DNA of 49,257 bases from Priestia aryabhattai B8W22 (GTDB lineage: Bacteria; Bacillota; Bacilli; Bacillales; Bacillaceae_H): the NCBI RefSeq assembly GCF_000956595.1, contig NZ_JYOO01000036.1, forward strand, positions 1-49,257, read 5' to 3'. The notes beneath the pieces were generated by a model. It had not been told where the DNA came from, ran no database searches, and was given only the letters and a program-made list of their open reading frames with translations. Within the stretch, counting starts at the first letter, position 1, and every line of letters begins with the position of its first letter. The translations under genes were made by a program, and so were the position numbers. Below, one piece after another: positions 19,934 to 29,453 of this stretch.

Positions 19934-21394
19934 TTACAAACCTGTTTTTTTGGCTTCTTCCCAAAATTCATCTAACTCTTTTAACGAAAAAGATTCAAAT
20001 GATTTTTCAGAAGCTTTCACTTTTTCTTCAATATATTGAAATCGATTTAAAAATTTTGTATTCGTTTTAGCTAATGCAGCTTCAGAGTCAATTTTATAAA
20101 ATCTTGCAATATTCACTAAAGCAAATAAAATATCTCCAAATTCATCGCTCATTTTTTCTTTATCAGCATGCTGTACTTCCTCTTGGAATTCAGCAAGTTC
20201 TTCCTGTACTTTTTCCCACATAGGTTCAACTTCTGACCAATCGAAACCAACTTTTGCAGCTTGTTTTTGGTACCCGTGCGCTTTCATTAAAGAAGGCATA
20301 GCCCCGGGTACAGAAGCTAATAGAGAAGAAGGTTCCTCTCCTTTTTCTTCTTTTTTGATTTCATCCCAATTTTTTAAGACCTCATCTGCATCCTTCACGC
20401 TCACTTCCCCAAATACGTGCGGATGGCGTCTTACCATTTTCTCTGAAACACTGCGAATAACATCATCAATTGAAAACATTCCTTCATCTTCACCGATTTG
20501 TGCATGAAGCAATACTTGCAGCAGTACATCACCGAGCTCTTCAATCATATTATCGTCATCTTGGCGGTCAATTGCATCTAATAACTCATAAGACTCTTCT
20601 AGCAAATAGCGCTTGAGCGATTCATGCGTTTGTTTTTGATCCCAAGGACATCCGTTTGGCCCTCTGAGCGTGGCAATAATCCTTCTGAATGCGTCAAATT
20701 GATGGTATAAAATTGTTTCGTCCGCTACTGGAGGGACATAGATAGTTGTTAAGTTATTGAGCGACATTTCTCTATCTAATTCATACAGCTTGACCGGCTG
20801 GATTTTTTCTTCACAGCTTCCCGCTGCCGTTACAATGTAAACGAGATAATCATCAGGAACGTGTTCCATCAGCGTTAGCTTTACCTCTGAAGCAACGAAC
20901 TGATCGTACACTTGAGCAATTAGAACATGACCCGTTAATTCTATTTCGTTTCGCTTTAAATCTGTTCCGTCTAGCAGCTGAAACCCTTCAATAGGATCAA
21001 TCTTTAATGCCCCAAAAATTGGGTCTAAGAAGCTTTGTCCCCCTTTAATTTCAACAGGAATGCTGCATTCTTTTCCTTTTTGTAAAAGTAATTGAACCGT
21101 ACGTTCTGCCACTAAAGGGTGCCCGGGAACGGCATACACCACTTCTTCTATTGAAGCTTTATCGATTAAATCATTTGATATATGTTCATATACCTCTTCA
21201 AATGCATCATGAGATTCGTATACGTCATCATAGGATACATACGTTAAACCTTCACTTTCTAACTCTTTGATTACAGGATGTTCTTTTGTGCGCATATAAA
21301 TATGCTTTTCCTGCTGTAGCAAGCGATAGATACCTACAGGTAGCTGCTCTAAATCGCCTGCTCCTAAACCAATAACTGTTACTTTACCTGTCAT
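19934..21394 (-). CDS. yabN: YabN: tetrapyrrole methylase-like plus MazG NTP pyrophosphohydrolase
   Basis: Two-domain 486-residue protein. The N-terminal half is a SAM-dependent tetrapyrrole methylase fold (VIGLGAGDLEQLPVGIY, VVYAVPGHPLVAERTV). The C-terminal half is MazG, with the metal-binding GCPWDQKQTHESLKRYLLEESYE and ELGDVLLQVLLH EExxE-type motifs. The MazG part hydrolyses non-canonical or excess NTPs; the role of the methylase-like part is not known to me. It is 12 bp downstream of yabM. Confidence 0.93.
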   Translation of the reverse strand: MTGKVTVIGLGAGDLEQLPVGIYRLLQQEKHIYMRTKEHPVIKELESEGLTYVSYDDVYESHDAFEEVYEHISNDLIDKASIEEVVYAVPGHPLVAERTVQLLLQKGKECSIPVEIKGGQSFLDPIFGALKIDPIEGFQLLDGTDLKRNEIELTGHVLIAQVYDQFVASEVKLTLMEHVPDDYLVYIVTAAGSCEEKIQPVKLYELDREMSLNNLTTIYVPPVADETILYHQFDAFRRIIATLRGPNGCPWDQKQTHESLKRYLLEESYELLDAIDRQDDDNMIEELGDVLLQVLLHAQIGEDEGMFSIDDVIRSVSEKMVRRHPHVFGEVSVKDADEVLKNWDEIKKEEKGEEPSSLLASVPGAMPSLMKAHGYQKQAAKVGFDWSEVEPMWEKVQEELAEFQEEVQHADKEKMSDEFGDILFALVNIARFYKIDSEAALAKTNTKFLNRFQYIEEKVKASEKSFESFSLKELDEFWEEAKKTGL

Positions 21395-21406
21395 TGCTTC
21401 ACCTTC

Positions 21407-23011
21407 TTATTTATTTTTTAATACATATTTAGCTAAAACACTTCCCATTGGAAGTAAACGTAATTCCTCTTCGGTAAAAATATGTTGTTTCATAATGATA
21501 AACAAATAAAACAAACCGCCTATTAAAACACCAGCTCCTGTTTCAACCACTTGTTTGCTTGTATCTAAACCATTAGACCATACAAAGTGATGTAAACAAA
21601 ATAAATAGCTTTGCAAAAGAACGACCATTGCTATGCCTGTTATAAAAATACCTCCACTCGCCTTTTTCGGAACAAGAGGCACAGCTAGCTTTTTATACAG
21701 ACAAAATAGATTGATTGCTGCAACAATAGCGAATCCAGCAGAGGAAGCAATGGCTGCTCCTACGGTTTGAAAATCTGGTATTAGCCAAAGATTCAATATC
21801 AGTTTAACCGTCATGCCAGCGATGACGGCTATTACAGGTGCGAAAACAGCTCCCATCCCCTGCAGCACAGCTCCAGCAGTTGCTGCTACGGTTGTAAATA
21901 TAACTAACAAGCTCAAAATTTGTAAAACGTCCGTTCCGTGGGAGTCACCGTATAGAAGCATATTAATGGGTTTCATCAGCGCAATCAAGCCAAAAGCTGC
22001 TCCAACTCCGACTACAAGCGATAGACGGAGAGACAGCTGAACTTTTTCAACCACAAATGAAAGGTTCTTTTTCGCAATTGCTGAAGAAATAACGGGTACA
22101 AGCGAAAGCGAAAAAGCTGTACCTACTACTGTACCTAATTGAATCAACGGAAGACCGCGGTCGTAAATACCTTTTAAAATTTGTGCTGCTTCTTCAGCCA
22201 TGCCGTGCGCCGTTAGACTAGAATATAAAGTAAAGGAGTCAATAAGCTGGATAAACAGCAGACCCATACCGCTAACACAAATTAATAAACCTTGAATAAC
22301 CAGGACTTTTACTATTTTTTTGACGTCTGCTTTCTTTATACGTTGAAACATTCCCTTAGAATTTGTCTTTGTTCTAAAAACAAATAAAAACAAAACAATA
22401 AGAGATGTTAGACCGCCTGTTATGGAGCCAAAAATTGCTCCAGCCCCCGTAGTATAAGGACCATACCCATGGTGCACAAAGAAAATAGATAGATACAAAA
22501 TAGTCCCTACTCGCACAACTTGTTCTGCGATTTGAGACAGCGCTGTAGGAAACATATTATATAATCCTTGATAATAACCACGAATAACAGCAATAAACGG
22601 AATAAATAAAAAGGAAAATGAAATAATTTGAATGAGAATCGTTAACTCCCGATCTCCCATCCATTCGGCGATTGTTTCTGCAAAGATATATTGGAACGCA
22701 AATATCGTGCAGCCTACTACAAACAAAAAAGCAAACGAAACTTGAAGTATTCCCCGTATTTCCTTTCTCCGATTTGTTGCCGCATAATCAGCTACTAACT
22801 TTGAAATAATTACAGGGAAACCATATGTACCTAGCTGTAGCGCAATTCCATATAGCGGATAAACTTGCTGATAGATATAAAACCCTATATCTCCCGCAAT
22901 ATGGTGATATGGAATACGATAAGTGGCACTTAAGATTTTCGTAAATAAACCTGCGAGCGTTAAAATAATAGCGCCGTTAAAAATAGAATAGAGCTTTGAT
23001 TGTTTCTGCAT
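21407..23011 (-). CDS. yabM: MATE/MVF-family polysaccharide transporter YabM (SpoVB-like)
   Basis: Integral membrane protein of about 534 residues and 14 predicted helices, in the SpoVB/MurJ branch of MOP flippases. The start is MQKQSKLYSIFNGAIILTLAGL (23011), preceded by AGGTGTAGGA; upstream in-frame residues (RLAANKKSC...) look non-coding. Likely an exporter or flippase of lipid-linked precursors, but the substrate is not known. It is the first gene of the yabM-yabN-rqcP group. Confidence 0.88.
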   Translation of the reverse strand: MQKQSKLYSIFNGAIILTLAGLFTKILSATYRIPYHHIAGDIGFYIYQQVYPLYGIALQLGTYGFPVIISKLVADYAATNRRKEIRGILQVSFAFLFVVGCTIFAFQYIFAETIAEWMGDRELTILIQIISFSFLFIPFIAVIRGYYQGLYNMFPTALSQIAEQVVRVGTILYLSIFFVHHGYGPYTTGAGAIFGSITGGLTSLIVLFLFVFRTKTNSKGMFQRIKKADVKKIVKVLVIQGLLICVSGMGLLFIQLIDSFTLYSSLTAHGMAEEAAQILKGIYDRGLPLIQLGTVVGTAFSLSLVPVISSAIAKKNLSFVVEKVQLSLRLSLVVGVGAAFGLIALMKPINMLLYGDSHGTDVLQILSLLVIFTTVAATAGAVLQGMGAVFAPVIAVIAGMTVKLILNLWLIPDFQTVGAAIASSAGFAIVAAINLFCLYKKLAVPLVPKKASGGIFITGIAMVVLLQSYLFCLHHFVWSNGLDTSKQVVETGAGVLIGGLFYLFIIMKQHIFTEEELRLLPMGSVLAKYVLKNK

Positions 23012-23181
23012 TCCTACACCTTTCACCTGCAGCTTGTAATGATGTGAACAGCTCTTTTTATTAGCCGCTAACCGCAATAGAATAGAGCTTTGTTCTTATA
23101 AAACATCCTGCACTTTCCAATAAATAAAATACCGTACCATTATATCATGTTCTCTTTATTTCTAAGGTAAGACAGCATGAA

Positions 23182-23208
23182 AAAAGGCAGCAGAAACTGC
23201 TACCTTTT
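23182..23208 (-). terminator. spoVT terminator
   Basis: AAAGGTAGCAG paired with CTGCTGCCTTT around a TTT loop (one G-T type mismatch) and followed by T6, just after spoVT. Confidence 0.85.
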
Positions 23209-23240
23209 CAGTAAATAATGTAAAATAAAGATAATTACGC

Positions 23241-23777
23241 TTACTGCTCCATTTGACGAGATAAGAAGCTAGCTGCCGTTTCGGCTGCTTTATGCTCTAC
23301 TTCACCAAGAGACTTCTCTTTTGAGAAAATGACAACGGCTCCAATCGGATCTCCATTTGCAATAATCGGACCGATTGTGTAAGAAGAAATATTTTCTTCG
23401 TATCCATCGACAAATTCAAGGTTTTTCCCATCAGTTACTAAAGAAGAACTGCGACTTTCCATAACAGATTCTACTAAAGAACTAATGTTTTTATTTAAGT
23501 ATTCTTTTTTAGAGCTTCCTGCTACCGCAATAAATACATCGCGGTCACAAATAAGTACAGGATGACCTAAGCTATCGTATAGCGCTTCGCCATACTCTTT
23601 TGCAAAATCTCCTAGTTCACTAATTGGCGAATATTTCTTTAAAATAACTTCTCCATCGCGATCGACGAAAATCTCTAGCGGGTCTCCCTCTCGGATGCGA
23701 AGTGTTCTTCTAATTTCTTTTGGAATCACAACGCGACCCAAATCATCAATACGACGAACAATACCTGTTGCTTTCAT
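23241..23777 (-). CDS. spoVT: Sporulation transcription factor SpoVT
   Basis: AbrB-type DNA-binding regulator of forespore (sigma-G) genes. The N-terminal swapped-hairpin domain (residues 1-52: MKATGIVRRIDDLGRVVIPK) closely resembles AbrB, and the C-terminal GAF-like domain (about 55-178) matches SpoVT. The 178 residues are exactly the family length. A sigma-G promoter (23867-23896) precedes it. In B. subtilis SpoVT controls itself negatively. Confidence 0.97.
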   Translation of the reverse strand: MKATGIVRRIDDLGRVVIPKEIRRTLRIREGDPLEIFVDRDGEVILKKYSPISELGDFAKEYGEALYDSLGHPVLICDRDVFIAVAGSSKKEYLNKNISSLVESVMESRSSSLVTDGKNLEFVDGYEENISSYTIGPIIANGDPIGAVVIFSKEKSLGEVEHKAAETAASFLSRQMEQ

Positions 23778-23813
23778 TCATTGAAGCCTCTCTTTCATAT
23801 GATGATTAAAATA

Positions 23814-23901
23814 GTTGGTGAATATCACTGATGGCTATATGATAAAAGGTTCACCTTTGTTGAGGTTAGTATTCTTCACTCTACAACTTCTATTCACCAA
23901 C
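23814..23901. repeat. 11-bp inverted repeat around the spoVT promoter
   Basis: GTTGGTGAATA (23814-23824) and its exact complement TATTCACCAAC (23891-23901) lie 66 bp apart. The right arm contains the sigma-G -35; the left arm lies in the leader. A third GGTGAA-type palindrome (AAAGGTTCACCTTT, 23845-23858) sits between them near the transcript start. Confidence 0.8.
23867..23896 (-). promoter_or_regulatory. Sigma-G promoter of spoVT
   Basis: TGAATA (23891-23896), 17 bp, AATACTA (23867-23873), against the sigma-G consensus TGAATA and CATACTA: 12 of 13 positions. It leaves a leader of about 80 nt before spoVT. spoVT is a sigma-G gene in B. subtilis, which supports the reading. Confidence 0.72.
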
Positions 23902-23994
23902 CATCTCTTTTTTTGTTAAAAAGTGTGCTTTTATTAAAAAAATGTCCAAAAAACCGCCAAAACATGGGGATTTGGATATTTTTATTTTGACTAT

Positions 23995-24108
23995 ACAAAA
24001 GAGGCTGGGACATAACTAACTAAACCTATCCCGCAGGAGTCTTCGTATTGCCCCCCAATCACCAGCTAGAAGGAGCCATATACATGAAACTTGCGTTCAC
24101 CATATCAA
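23995..24108. repeat. Decayed dispersed repeat, possibly insertion-sequence derived
   Basis: On the plus strand it begins AAAAGAGGCTGGGACATAA; on the minus strand it includes CGAAGACTCCTGCGGGA. Both strings resemble sequences I recall as recurring in intergenic regions and IS1182-like element ends of Bacilli. There is no open reading frame. The 424-bp spoVT-mfd gap thus holds, from left, the spoVT leader and promoter, this element and the mfd terminator. The family assignment is from memory and unproven. Confidence 0.45.
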
Positions 24109-24168
24109 TAAAAAAATCCGAACGAGTTGGATTCTTTACCAAGAACCTCAATTCATCGTTCGGATTTT
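24109..24168 (-). terminator. mfd terminator with nested stem
   Basis: A perfect 13-bp inverted repeat (24113-24125 with 24156-24168, core ATCCGAACGA) encloses a second stem (GGATTCTT with AAGAACC, one bulge). T7 follows on the minus strand. It lies 33 bp after the mfd stop. Confidence 0.8.
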
Positions 24169-24201
24169 CCTTTAACTAAAATACTTTTGTCCTTGCCTGC
24201 T

Positions 24202-27200
24202 TTAATTCGTAACTTGTTCTTTTTTAACAGTGGCTACTCCTTTTACTAACTGATACACAATATTGAGCCATTCTTTTTGAGCAAGTCCTTTTACGTTAAC
24301 CACTAATTTTACTTTCTTGCCTTCCATACCTAAGCTGACCATTCTGCCAAATTGATCACCTAGCATGAATAACTTTTGGCCGTCTATCGTTGAGCTCGCT
24401 TCTTCAGAAAGCAGAATAGAAATTTCTTGTTTTGACTGAAGAATAGATTCTACTAAGTTCTGCGTTGCATATACTTTTGTTTCAGCTACTTTAAACAAAT
24501 ACTCAACCTCAGCCGGATACTCTCCAAAACGATCAATCATTTCATCTTGCAATTCTTGAATATCCTCTAGTGCTTCAATTCCTCTAAAGCGCTTATACAT
24601 CTCAATTTTCAAGCGGCCGTCTGTAATGTACTGATCAGGGATATACGCGTCTAAGTCCAGATTCATTTCCACATTAAATTTCACACTTTCTCCGTCAGAC
24701 CCGCGTCTTTCCTCTATCGCTTCTTTAAGCATTTGTGAGTAGAGATCGAAACCGACAGAATCGATAAATCCATGCTGCTGAGCACCCAGTAAGTTTCCGG
24801 CGCCACGTATTGAAAGATCACGCATAGCAATTTTAAAACCAGAACCTAATTCGGTGAATTCTTTAATAGCTTGCAGACGCTTTTCAGCTACTTCTGTCAG
24901 TACTTTGTCTTTATGATACGTAAAGTACGCATATGCCACGCGATTTGAACGACCTACGCGCCCTCTTAATTGATACAGTTGTGATAATCCCATCTTATCA
25001 GCATTGTTGACAATGAGCGTATTTACATTTGGAATATCTACTCCTGTTTCGATAATAGTTGTACTAACAATAACGTCATATTCGCCTTCTAAAAAGCTTA
25101 AAATAACCGCTTCGAGTTCTGTTTCATTCATTTTTCCGTGAGCATACGTTACCCTAGCATCAGGCACGAGCATCGAAATTTCTTCTGCTTTTCGTTCAAT
25201 ATCTTCTACGCGATTATATAAAAAGTAAACTTGGCCATCACGTGCTAACTCGCGCTCAATCGCTTCACGAACTAGAACCGGATTATACTCCACTACATAT
25301 GTTTGAACCGGAAAACGATTTTCAGGCGGCGTTTCAATAACAGACAAATCCCTTACGCCCAACATAGACATATGTAATGTTCGTGGAATAGGTGTTGCCG
25401 TAAGTGTAAGGACATCAACGTTTGCTTTCATTTGCTTGATTTTTTCCTTGTGCGTTACACCAAAACGCTGCTCTTCATCGATAACTAACAACCCTAAATC
25501 TTTATAAATCACGTCTTTAGATAGTAAACGATGCGTACCAATCACTACATCTACGGTCCCGTTTTTTAGCCCTTTAATTGTTTCCTGCTGCTGTTTACGG
25601 CTGCGAAAGCGGCTCAATAGCCCAATGTTGATTGGATAGTCTTGAAAACGCTCACGGATGGTTTCATAGTGCTGCTGAGCTAAAATAGTGGTTGGCACTA
25701 AAATAGCCACTTGTTTTCCATCTGTCACAGCTTTAAACGCAGCACGAATGGCTACTTCTGTTTTTCCATATCCAACATCTCCACAAAGCAAACGATCCAT
25801 TGGTCTTTCATGTTCCATATCCTTTTTAATTTCTTGTACAGAACGAAGCTGATCTTCGGTTTCTTGATAAGGGAAAGCTGTTTCAAATTCTCTTTGTAAA
25901 TCGCCATCCGGGGAAAATGCATAACCTTTACTTGCTTCACGCTCTGCATACAGTTTAATTAAGTCATCAGCGATGTCTTGAACAGAAGACTCAACTTTTC
26001 GTTTCACTTTCTTCCAGTCATTTCCGCCAAGTTTATATACTTTTGGCTCTTTCCCTTCAGAGCCTACATATTTTTGTACTTGATCAATCTGTTCAACAGG
26101 AACGTACAGCTTGTCAGAGCCTTCATATTTGATATGGATATAATCTTTATGGTTACCGTTAATCTCTAACGTTTCCATTCCTAAATAACGGCCAATACCG
26201 TGGTTCACGTGAACGACATAGTCACCTACGTTTAACTCTGAATAGCTTTTAATACGTTCTGCATTGGAAAGCTTTTGACGACGCTTTGATTTCTTTACCC
26301 GTTTTTTAAACAATTCTTCCTCGGTTAAAACAGCTAATTTTTGCATCGGCAGTTCAAAGCCCATTTGTAAATCGCCTTCAATAATTTGAACAAGACCTGG
26401 CACAAGCTGACCATTTCCATCTAAAATAGATGAATCAATATCATAATCTGCTAGCACACCTTCAAGTTTTTTCACGCGCTCTTTATCTGCTCCTAAGAGG
26501 ACTACCGTATAATTAGCATTTTTCCAACGTTCAATTTCACTTTTTAATAAGTTCATTTGGCCGTAAAACTGCTGCATCTGCTTACATGAAATATTAATAA
26601 TATTTTGCGGACTCGTATACGATACGTGCTTCAAAAATAACGATAAGTATAAAAACTGATGTTTTGCTCGCTGAATAAGAGATGGGAGCTTATGAGATAA
26701 TTGAACGTCTCGAACAATTTGCCCCTGTCCTAATAATTCAGTTATCCATTCAGCTTCCTCTGTTTCAAGCTGATCAGACGTTTCTTGAATTCGAGTGGTT
26801 TCATCAAAGATGACAAGGCCGCCTTCTGGTAAATAATCTAGTAAACTAGCAGGCGATTCGTAGAAGAATGATAAATACTTGAACATATTTTCAAGAAGCT
26901 GACCTTGACGCAGCTGTTCGATTTCACCTTTAATATTTTCTGTTAAGGTAGCTTTTAGCGCTGCGTTTTTTACTTGTTGCAGCGTCGAAGCCAGCTGTGC
27001 TTCTAGTTCTTCAATTCCTTGGGCCACTTCATTTTGGTTCACAATGATTTCCGTAGCAGGACCGATTGAAATTTCTTTTAACTGCTCTTGAGAGCGTTGA
27101 TCCTCGATTGTAAAAGTACGAATGGAATCAATCTCCGTATCAAATAGTTCAATTCGGACAGGTAGCTCTTCTGTTAACGGATAGATGTCAATGATTCCTC

Positions 27201-27732
27201 CGCGCACACTAAACTCACCCGGAGCTGAAACCATCGATGCCCGCTCATAGCCCAACTCAACTAACCTTTTTAAATAATGATCAACGTCGATGTCAATTCC
27301 CATTTGAAACGGCAGCTGCGTTTGCTCCCATCTTGCTTTAGGAGGTAGCAGCTTTCGAATCCCTGCAAGCGGCGTTACAACTACTCCACCTGTATGTTGA
27401 CTCCAATAATTGAGTACTTCAATTCGCTGAGCCTTTAATTCTGGACTTGCAATCCCCACTTCTGTAGCAACTAAATCGTTAACAGGGTATAAGAAAACGT
27501 CTTTTTCCGGTAAAAGGTGTAAAAGGTCTTCATACACTTTTTGGGCTTGATATAAATTATGAGTCACTACTAATAAGGGGTATTTTTTATCCTCATTTAA
27601 GAGTGCCATTAATACAGATCGAGCTGAACCGGAAATTCCCGTTACTAACTGTTCTTTCAAACCTTCTTCTAAACTGCTGACAACAGCTCCAATTTCTTTA
27701 TTTTCTTCAAATTGCTGTCTAATCCCTCGCAA
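24202..27732 (-). CDS. mfd: Transcription-repair coupling factor Mfd
   Basis: DNA translocase that removes stalled RNA polymerase and recruits UvrA for repair. Domains in order: UvrB-like region (about 20-400), RNA polymerase-interacting domain (YVVHVNHGIGRYLG, about 495), SF2 helicase motor with LLCGDVGYGKTEVA and VIDEEQRFG, and C-terminal TRCF domain. The start is placed at a TTG (27732), with GGAGGAGGG 6 nt upstream. This gives 1176 residues, against 1177 in B. subtilis, with the N-termini aligning. An ATG at 27795 adds 21 residues without a good ribosome site and overlapping the fin terminator. Confidence 0.96.
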   Translation of the reverse strand: MRGIRQQFEENKEIGAVVSSLEEGLKEQLVTGISGSARSVLMALLNEDKKYPLLVVTHNLYQAQKVYEDLLHLLPEKDVFLYPVNDLVATEVGIASPELKAQRIEVLNYWSQHTGGVVVTPLAGIRKLLPPKARWEQTQLPFQMGIDIDVDHYLKRLVELGYERASMVSAPGEFSVRGGIIDIYPLTEELPVRIELFDTEIDSIRTFTIEDQRSQEQLKEISIGPATEIIVNQNEVAQGIEELEAQLASTLQQVKNAALKATLTENIKGEIEQLRQGQLLENMFKYLSFFYESPASLLDYLPEGGLVIFDETTRIQETSDQLETEEAEWITELLGQGQIVRDVQLSHKLPSLIQRAKHQFLYLSLFLKHVSYTSPQNIINISCKQMQQFYGQMNLLKSEIERWKNANYTVVLLGADKERVKKLEGVLADYDIDSSILDGNGQLVPGLVQIIEGDLQMGFELPMQKLAVLTEEELFKKRVKKSKRRQKLSNAERIKSYSELNVGDYVVHVNHGIGRYLGMETLEINGNHKDYIHIKYEGSDKLYVPVEQIDQVQKYVGSEGKEPKVYKLGGNDWKKVKRKVESSVQDIADDLIKLYAEREASKGYAFSPDGDLQREFETAFPYQETEDQLRSVQEIKKDMEHERPMDRLLCGDVGYGKTEVAIRAAFKAVTDGKQVAILVPTTILAQQHYETIRERFQDYPINIGLLSRFRSRKQQQETIKGLKNGTVDVVIGTHRLLSKDVIYKDLGLLVIDEEQRFGVTHKEKIKQMKANVDVLTLTATPIPRTLHMSMLGVRDLSVIETPPENRFPVQTYVVEYNPVLVREAIERELARDGQVYFLYNRVEDIERKAEEISMLVPDARVTYAHGKMNETELEAVILSFLEGEYDVIVSTTIIETGVDIPNVNTLIVNNADKMGLSQLYQLRGRVGRSNRVAYAYFTYHKDKVLTEVAEKRLQAIKEFTELGSGFKIAMRDLSIRGAGNLLGAQQHGFIDSVGFDLYSQMLKEAIEERRGSDGESVKFNVEMNLDLDAYIPDQYITDGRLKIEMYKRFRGIEALEDIQELQDEMIDRFGEYPAEVEYLFKVAETKVYATQNLVESILQSKQEISILLSEEASSTIDGQKLFMLGDQFGRMVSLGMEGKKVKLVVNVKGLAQKEWLNIVYQLVKGVATVKKEQVTN

Positions 27733-27773
27733 AGGAATTCCCTCCTCCCATGATATGTCTAAACTAAACAGAA

Positions 27774-27801
27774 AAACGCTTTGGTTTGAGACCAAAGCTT
27801 T
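27774..27801 (-). terminator. fin terminator
   Basis: AGCTTTGGT, 4-nt loop, AACCAAAGC and a T-rich tail, directly after the fin stop and before the mfd ribosome site. If strong, mfd needs its own promoter or read-through. Confidence 0.72.
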
Positions 27802-28032
27802 TTATTGTATAAATGTTTCGTACTGATGATAGTCTGGATTTCGTTCTAGCGCTTCTTGACAGTCTTCACAAATAATTTTAACCACGATGTCTCCACTATT
27901 ATGGTAGTGAATAAAGTCTTTTCGTTCATCTGCGGTCAGGTGATTAAAACCGAGTGCTTCTGTATTGTGAGCTGTCTTTTCTATCATACCGACTTTTGCG
28001 CCACAATGTCTACAGAAATAATGAATAGACAT
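27802..28032 (-). CDS. fin: Anti-sigma-F factor Fin (YabK)
   Basis: Small forespore protein that inhibits sigma-F and helps the switch to sigma-G. The 76-residue product closely matches B. subtilis Fin ([38 protein letters not shown]). Two zinc-binding CxxC pairs, C7/C10 and C55/C58, are present. It lies between pth and mfd as in B. subtilis. Confidence 0.95.
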   Translation of the reverse strand: MSIHYFCRHCGAKVGMIEKTAHNTEALGFNHLTADERKDFIHYHNSGDIVVKIICEDCQEALERNPDYHQYETFIQ

Positions 28033-28091
28033 ACAAATCCTCCCAAATCTTTTAGTGTTAGTATGGACGATTGAGAGAAATTTTATTCCGC

Positions 28092-28649
28092 TTAATTATA
28101 GCGATTCATTACTTCTAAGAACGTTTTACCTAAAAAGTCTTCACTCGCGTGCACAGACGTTTTCATCGCTTCTTCCATATGAACCATTTCATCTTCTGTA
28201 AAGCGTCCTAGTACATAGTCAACTACTTTCATACCGTTTTTCGGACGATCAATTCCAATACGAATTCGGTTAAACTCTTGGGTTTTTAAATGCTGAATAA
28301 TTGATTTTATTCCATTATGGCCGCCTGGACTTCCTTTTGTACGCAATCTTACTTTTCCGCACGGTAAATCTAAGTCATCGTAAATAACAAGCAAGTCTTC
28401 GACGTCTATATCAAAATAGTCCATTAACGGGCGAATACTTTCTCCTGATAAATTCATATATGTTAGAGGCTTTAATAATATGACTTTTTCTCCTCTTATT
28501 ATACCTGTTCCATATATTCCGTTAAACTTTGTTTTATCTAATGAAATCATAAACTGTTCGGCAATTTTATCAATTGCCATAAATCCTATGTTATGGCGAG
28601 TACGGTCATATTCTTTTCCAGGATTCCCTAAACCAACGATTAATTTCAA
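28092..28649 (-). CDS. pth: Peptidyl-tRNA hydrolase
   Basis: Releases tRNA from drop-off peptidyl-tRNA; called spoVC in B. subtilis. The catalytic His is H19 in TRHNIGFM, with N10 in [19 protein letters not shown] and [11 protein letters not shown] follow. The 185 residues are typical. It is followed after 59 bp by fin. Confidence 0.97.
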   Translation of the reverse strand: MKLIVGLGNPGKEYDRTRHNIGFMAIDKIAEQFMISLDKTKFNGIYGTGIIRGEKVILLKPLTYMNLSGESIRPLMDYFDIDVEDLLVIYDDLDLPCGKVRLRTKGSPGGHNGIKSIIQHLKTQEFNRIRIGIDRPKNGMKVVDYVLGRFTEDEMVHMEEAMKTSVHASEDFLGKTFLEVMNRYN

Positions 28650-28753
28650 AATAGATACTCCTTTCCACTCTATGTAAGTTGTACATAATAGGTAAATGTC
28701 TTTAATGTTTTACATTACTATATAGTATCACTTTTATTATAATCAATTCACAC

Positions 28754-28785
28754 AAAAAGACGTAACCTTTTGGTTACGTCTTTTT
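28754..28785 (-). terminator. ctc terminator
   Basis: A 14-bp perfect stem (AAAAAGACGTAACC and its complement) with a TTTT loop, ending in T5, 4 bp after the ctc stop. Confidence 0.92.
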
Positions 28786-28788
28786 ATA

Positions 28789-29418
28789 TTATTCTTCGCT
28801 ATCTTTTTCTTTTGTTGCTTCAACATCGCCTTCAGCATCCTGAACTTCGCCGCTGTCCGGCTCTTCTTCCTGTTGAGGAGGTAGTACAGAAGCAACTGTA
28901 TCTTCTGCATCATGCGTAATTTCTAGCTTTTTATCTACCTTAATATCCCCTACTGTAATTGTATCGTTAATTCCCAAATCTGATACATCTACATCGATAG
29001 ATGATGGGATATCTTGCGGCAAGCCTTTTAATGAAATTTCATATAGAGACTGCTGTAATACGCCGCCTTCTTTTGTTCCTTTTGCTTCTCCCACTAGAGA
29101 TAAAGAAACTTCAGTATCAATTTCTTTCTTCATGTCGACCACTTGGAAATCGGCGTGGACAATTTCGTTTTTTAATGGATCGGTTTGAATATCATGTAAC
29201 ATTACGGAATATTTTTGCTTGTCCACTTGTAATGTTAACACTCCATTGCGTCCTGCTTCACGAATAGTCTTAATAAAATCAGCACTGTTTAAGTAAATAG
29301 GTGTGGATTCTGTTTTATTTCCGTAAACAACCGCTGGGAAGTTTCCTTCGTCGCGAATTTTTCTATTTGTAGAATTTTTAAAATCCGTTCTTTTATTTGC
29401 TTGAATTGAAATACTCAT
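28789..29418 (-). CDS. ctc: Ribosomal protein bL25, general stress form (Ctc)
   Basis: 5S rRNA-binding ribosomal protein of the TL5/Ctc type. The N-terminal L25 domain (about 1-90) is followed by the C-terminal CTC domain (about 95-180) and a very acidic tail (QQEEEPDSGEVQDAEGD onward). The start is MSISIQANKR (29418) with AAGGTG at 6 nt; a GTG three codons upstream overlaps that site. The product has 210 residues with start. A sigma-B type promoter precedes it, matching the known stress induction of B. subtilis ctc. Confidence 0.94.
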   Translation of the reverse strand: MSISIQANKRTDFKNSTNRKIRDEGNFPAVVYGNKTESTPIYLNSADFIKTIREAGRNGVLTLQVDKQKYSVMLHDIQTDPLKNEIVHADFQVVDMKKEIDTEVSLSLVGEAKGTKEGGVLQQSLYEISLKGLPQDIPSSIDVDVSDLGINDTITVGDIKVDKKLEITHDAEDTVASVLPPQQEEEPDSGEVQDAEGDVEATKEKDSEE

Positions 29419-29453
29419 TTTATTCACCTTCCAGTATGTTTTCTACTTAAAAT

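Noticed and set aside
26198-26220. CACGTG-centred sequence resembling parS
   Set aside because: It has three mismatches to parS and encodes the conserved Mfd VVHVNHG motif, so coding constraint explains it.
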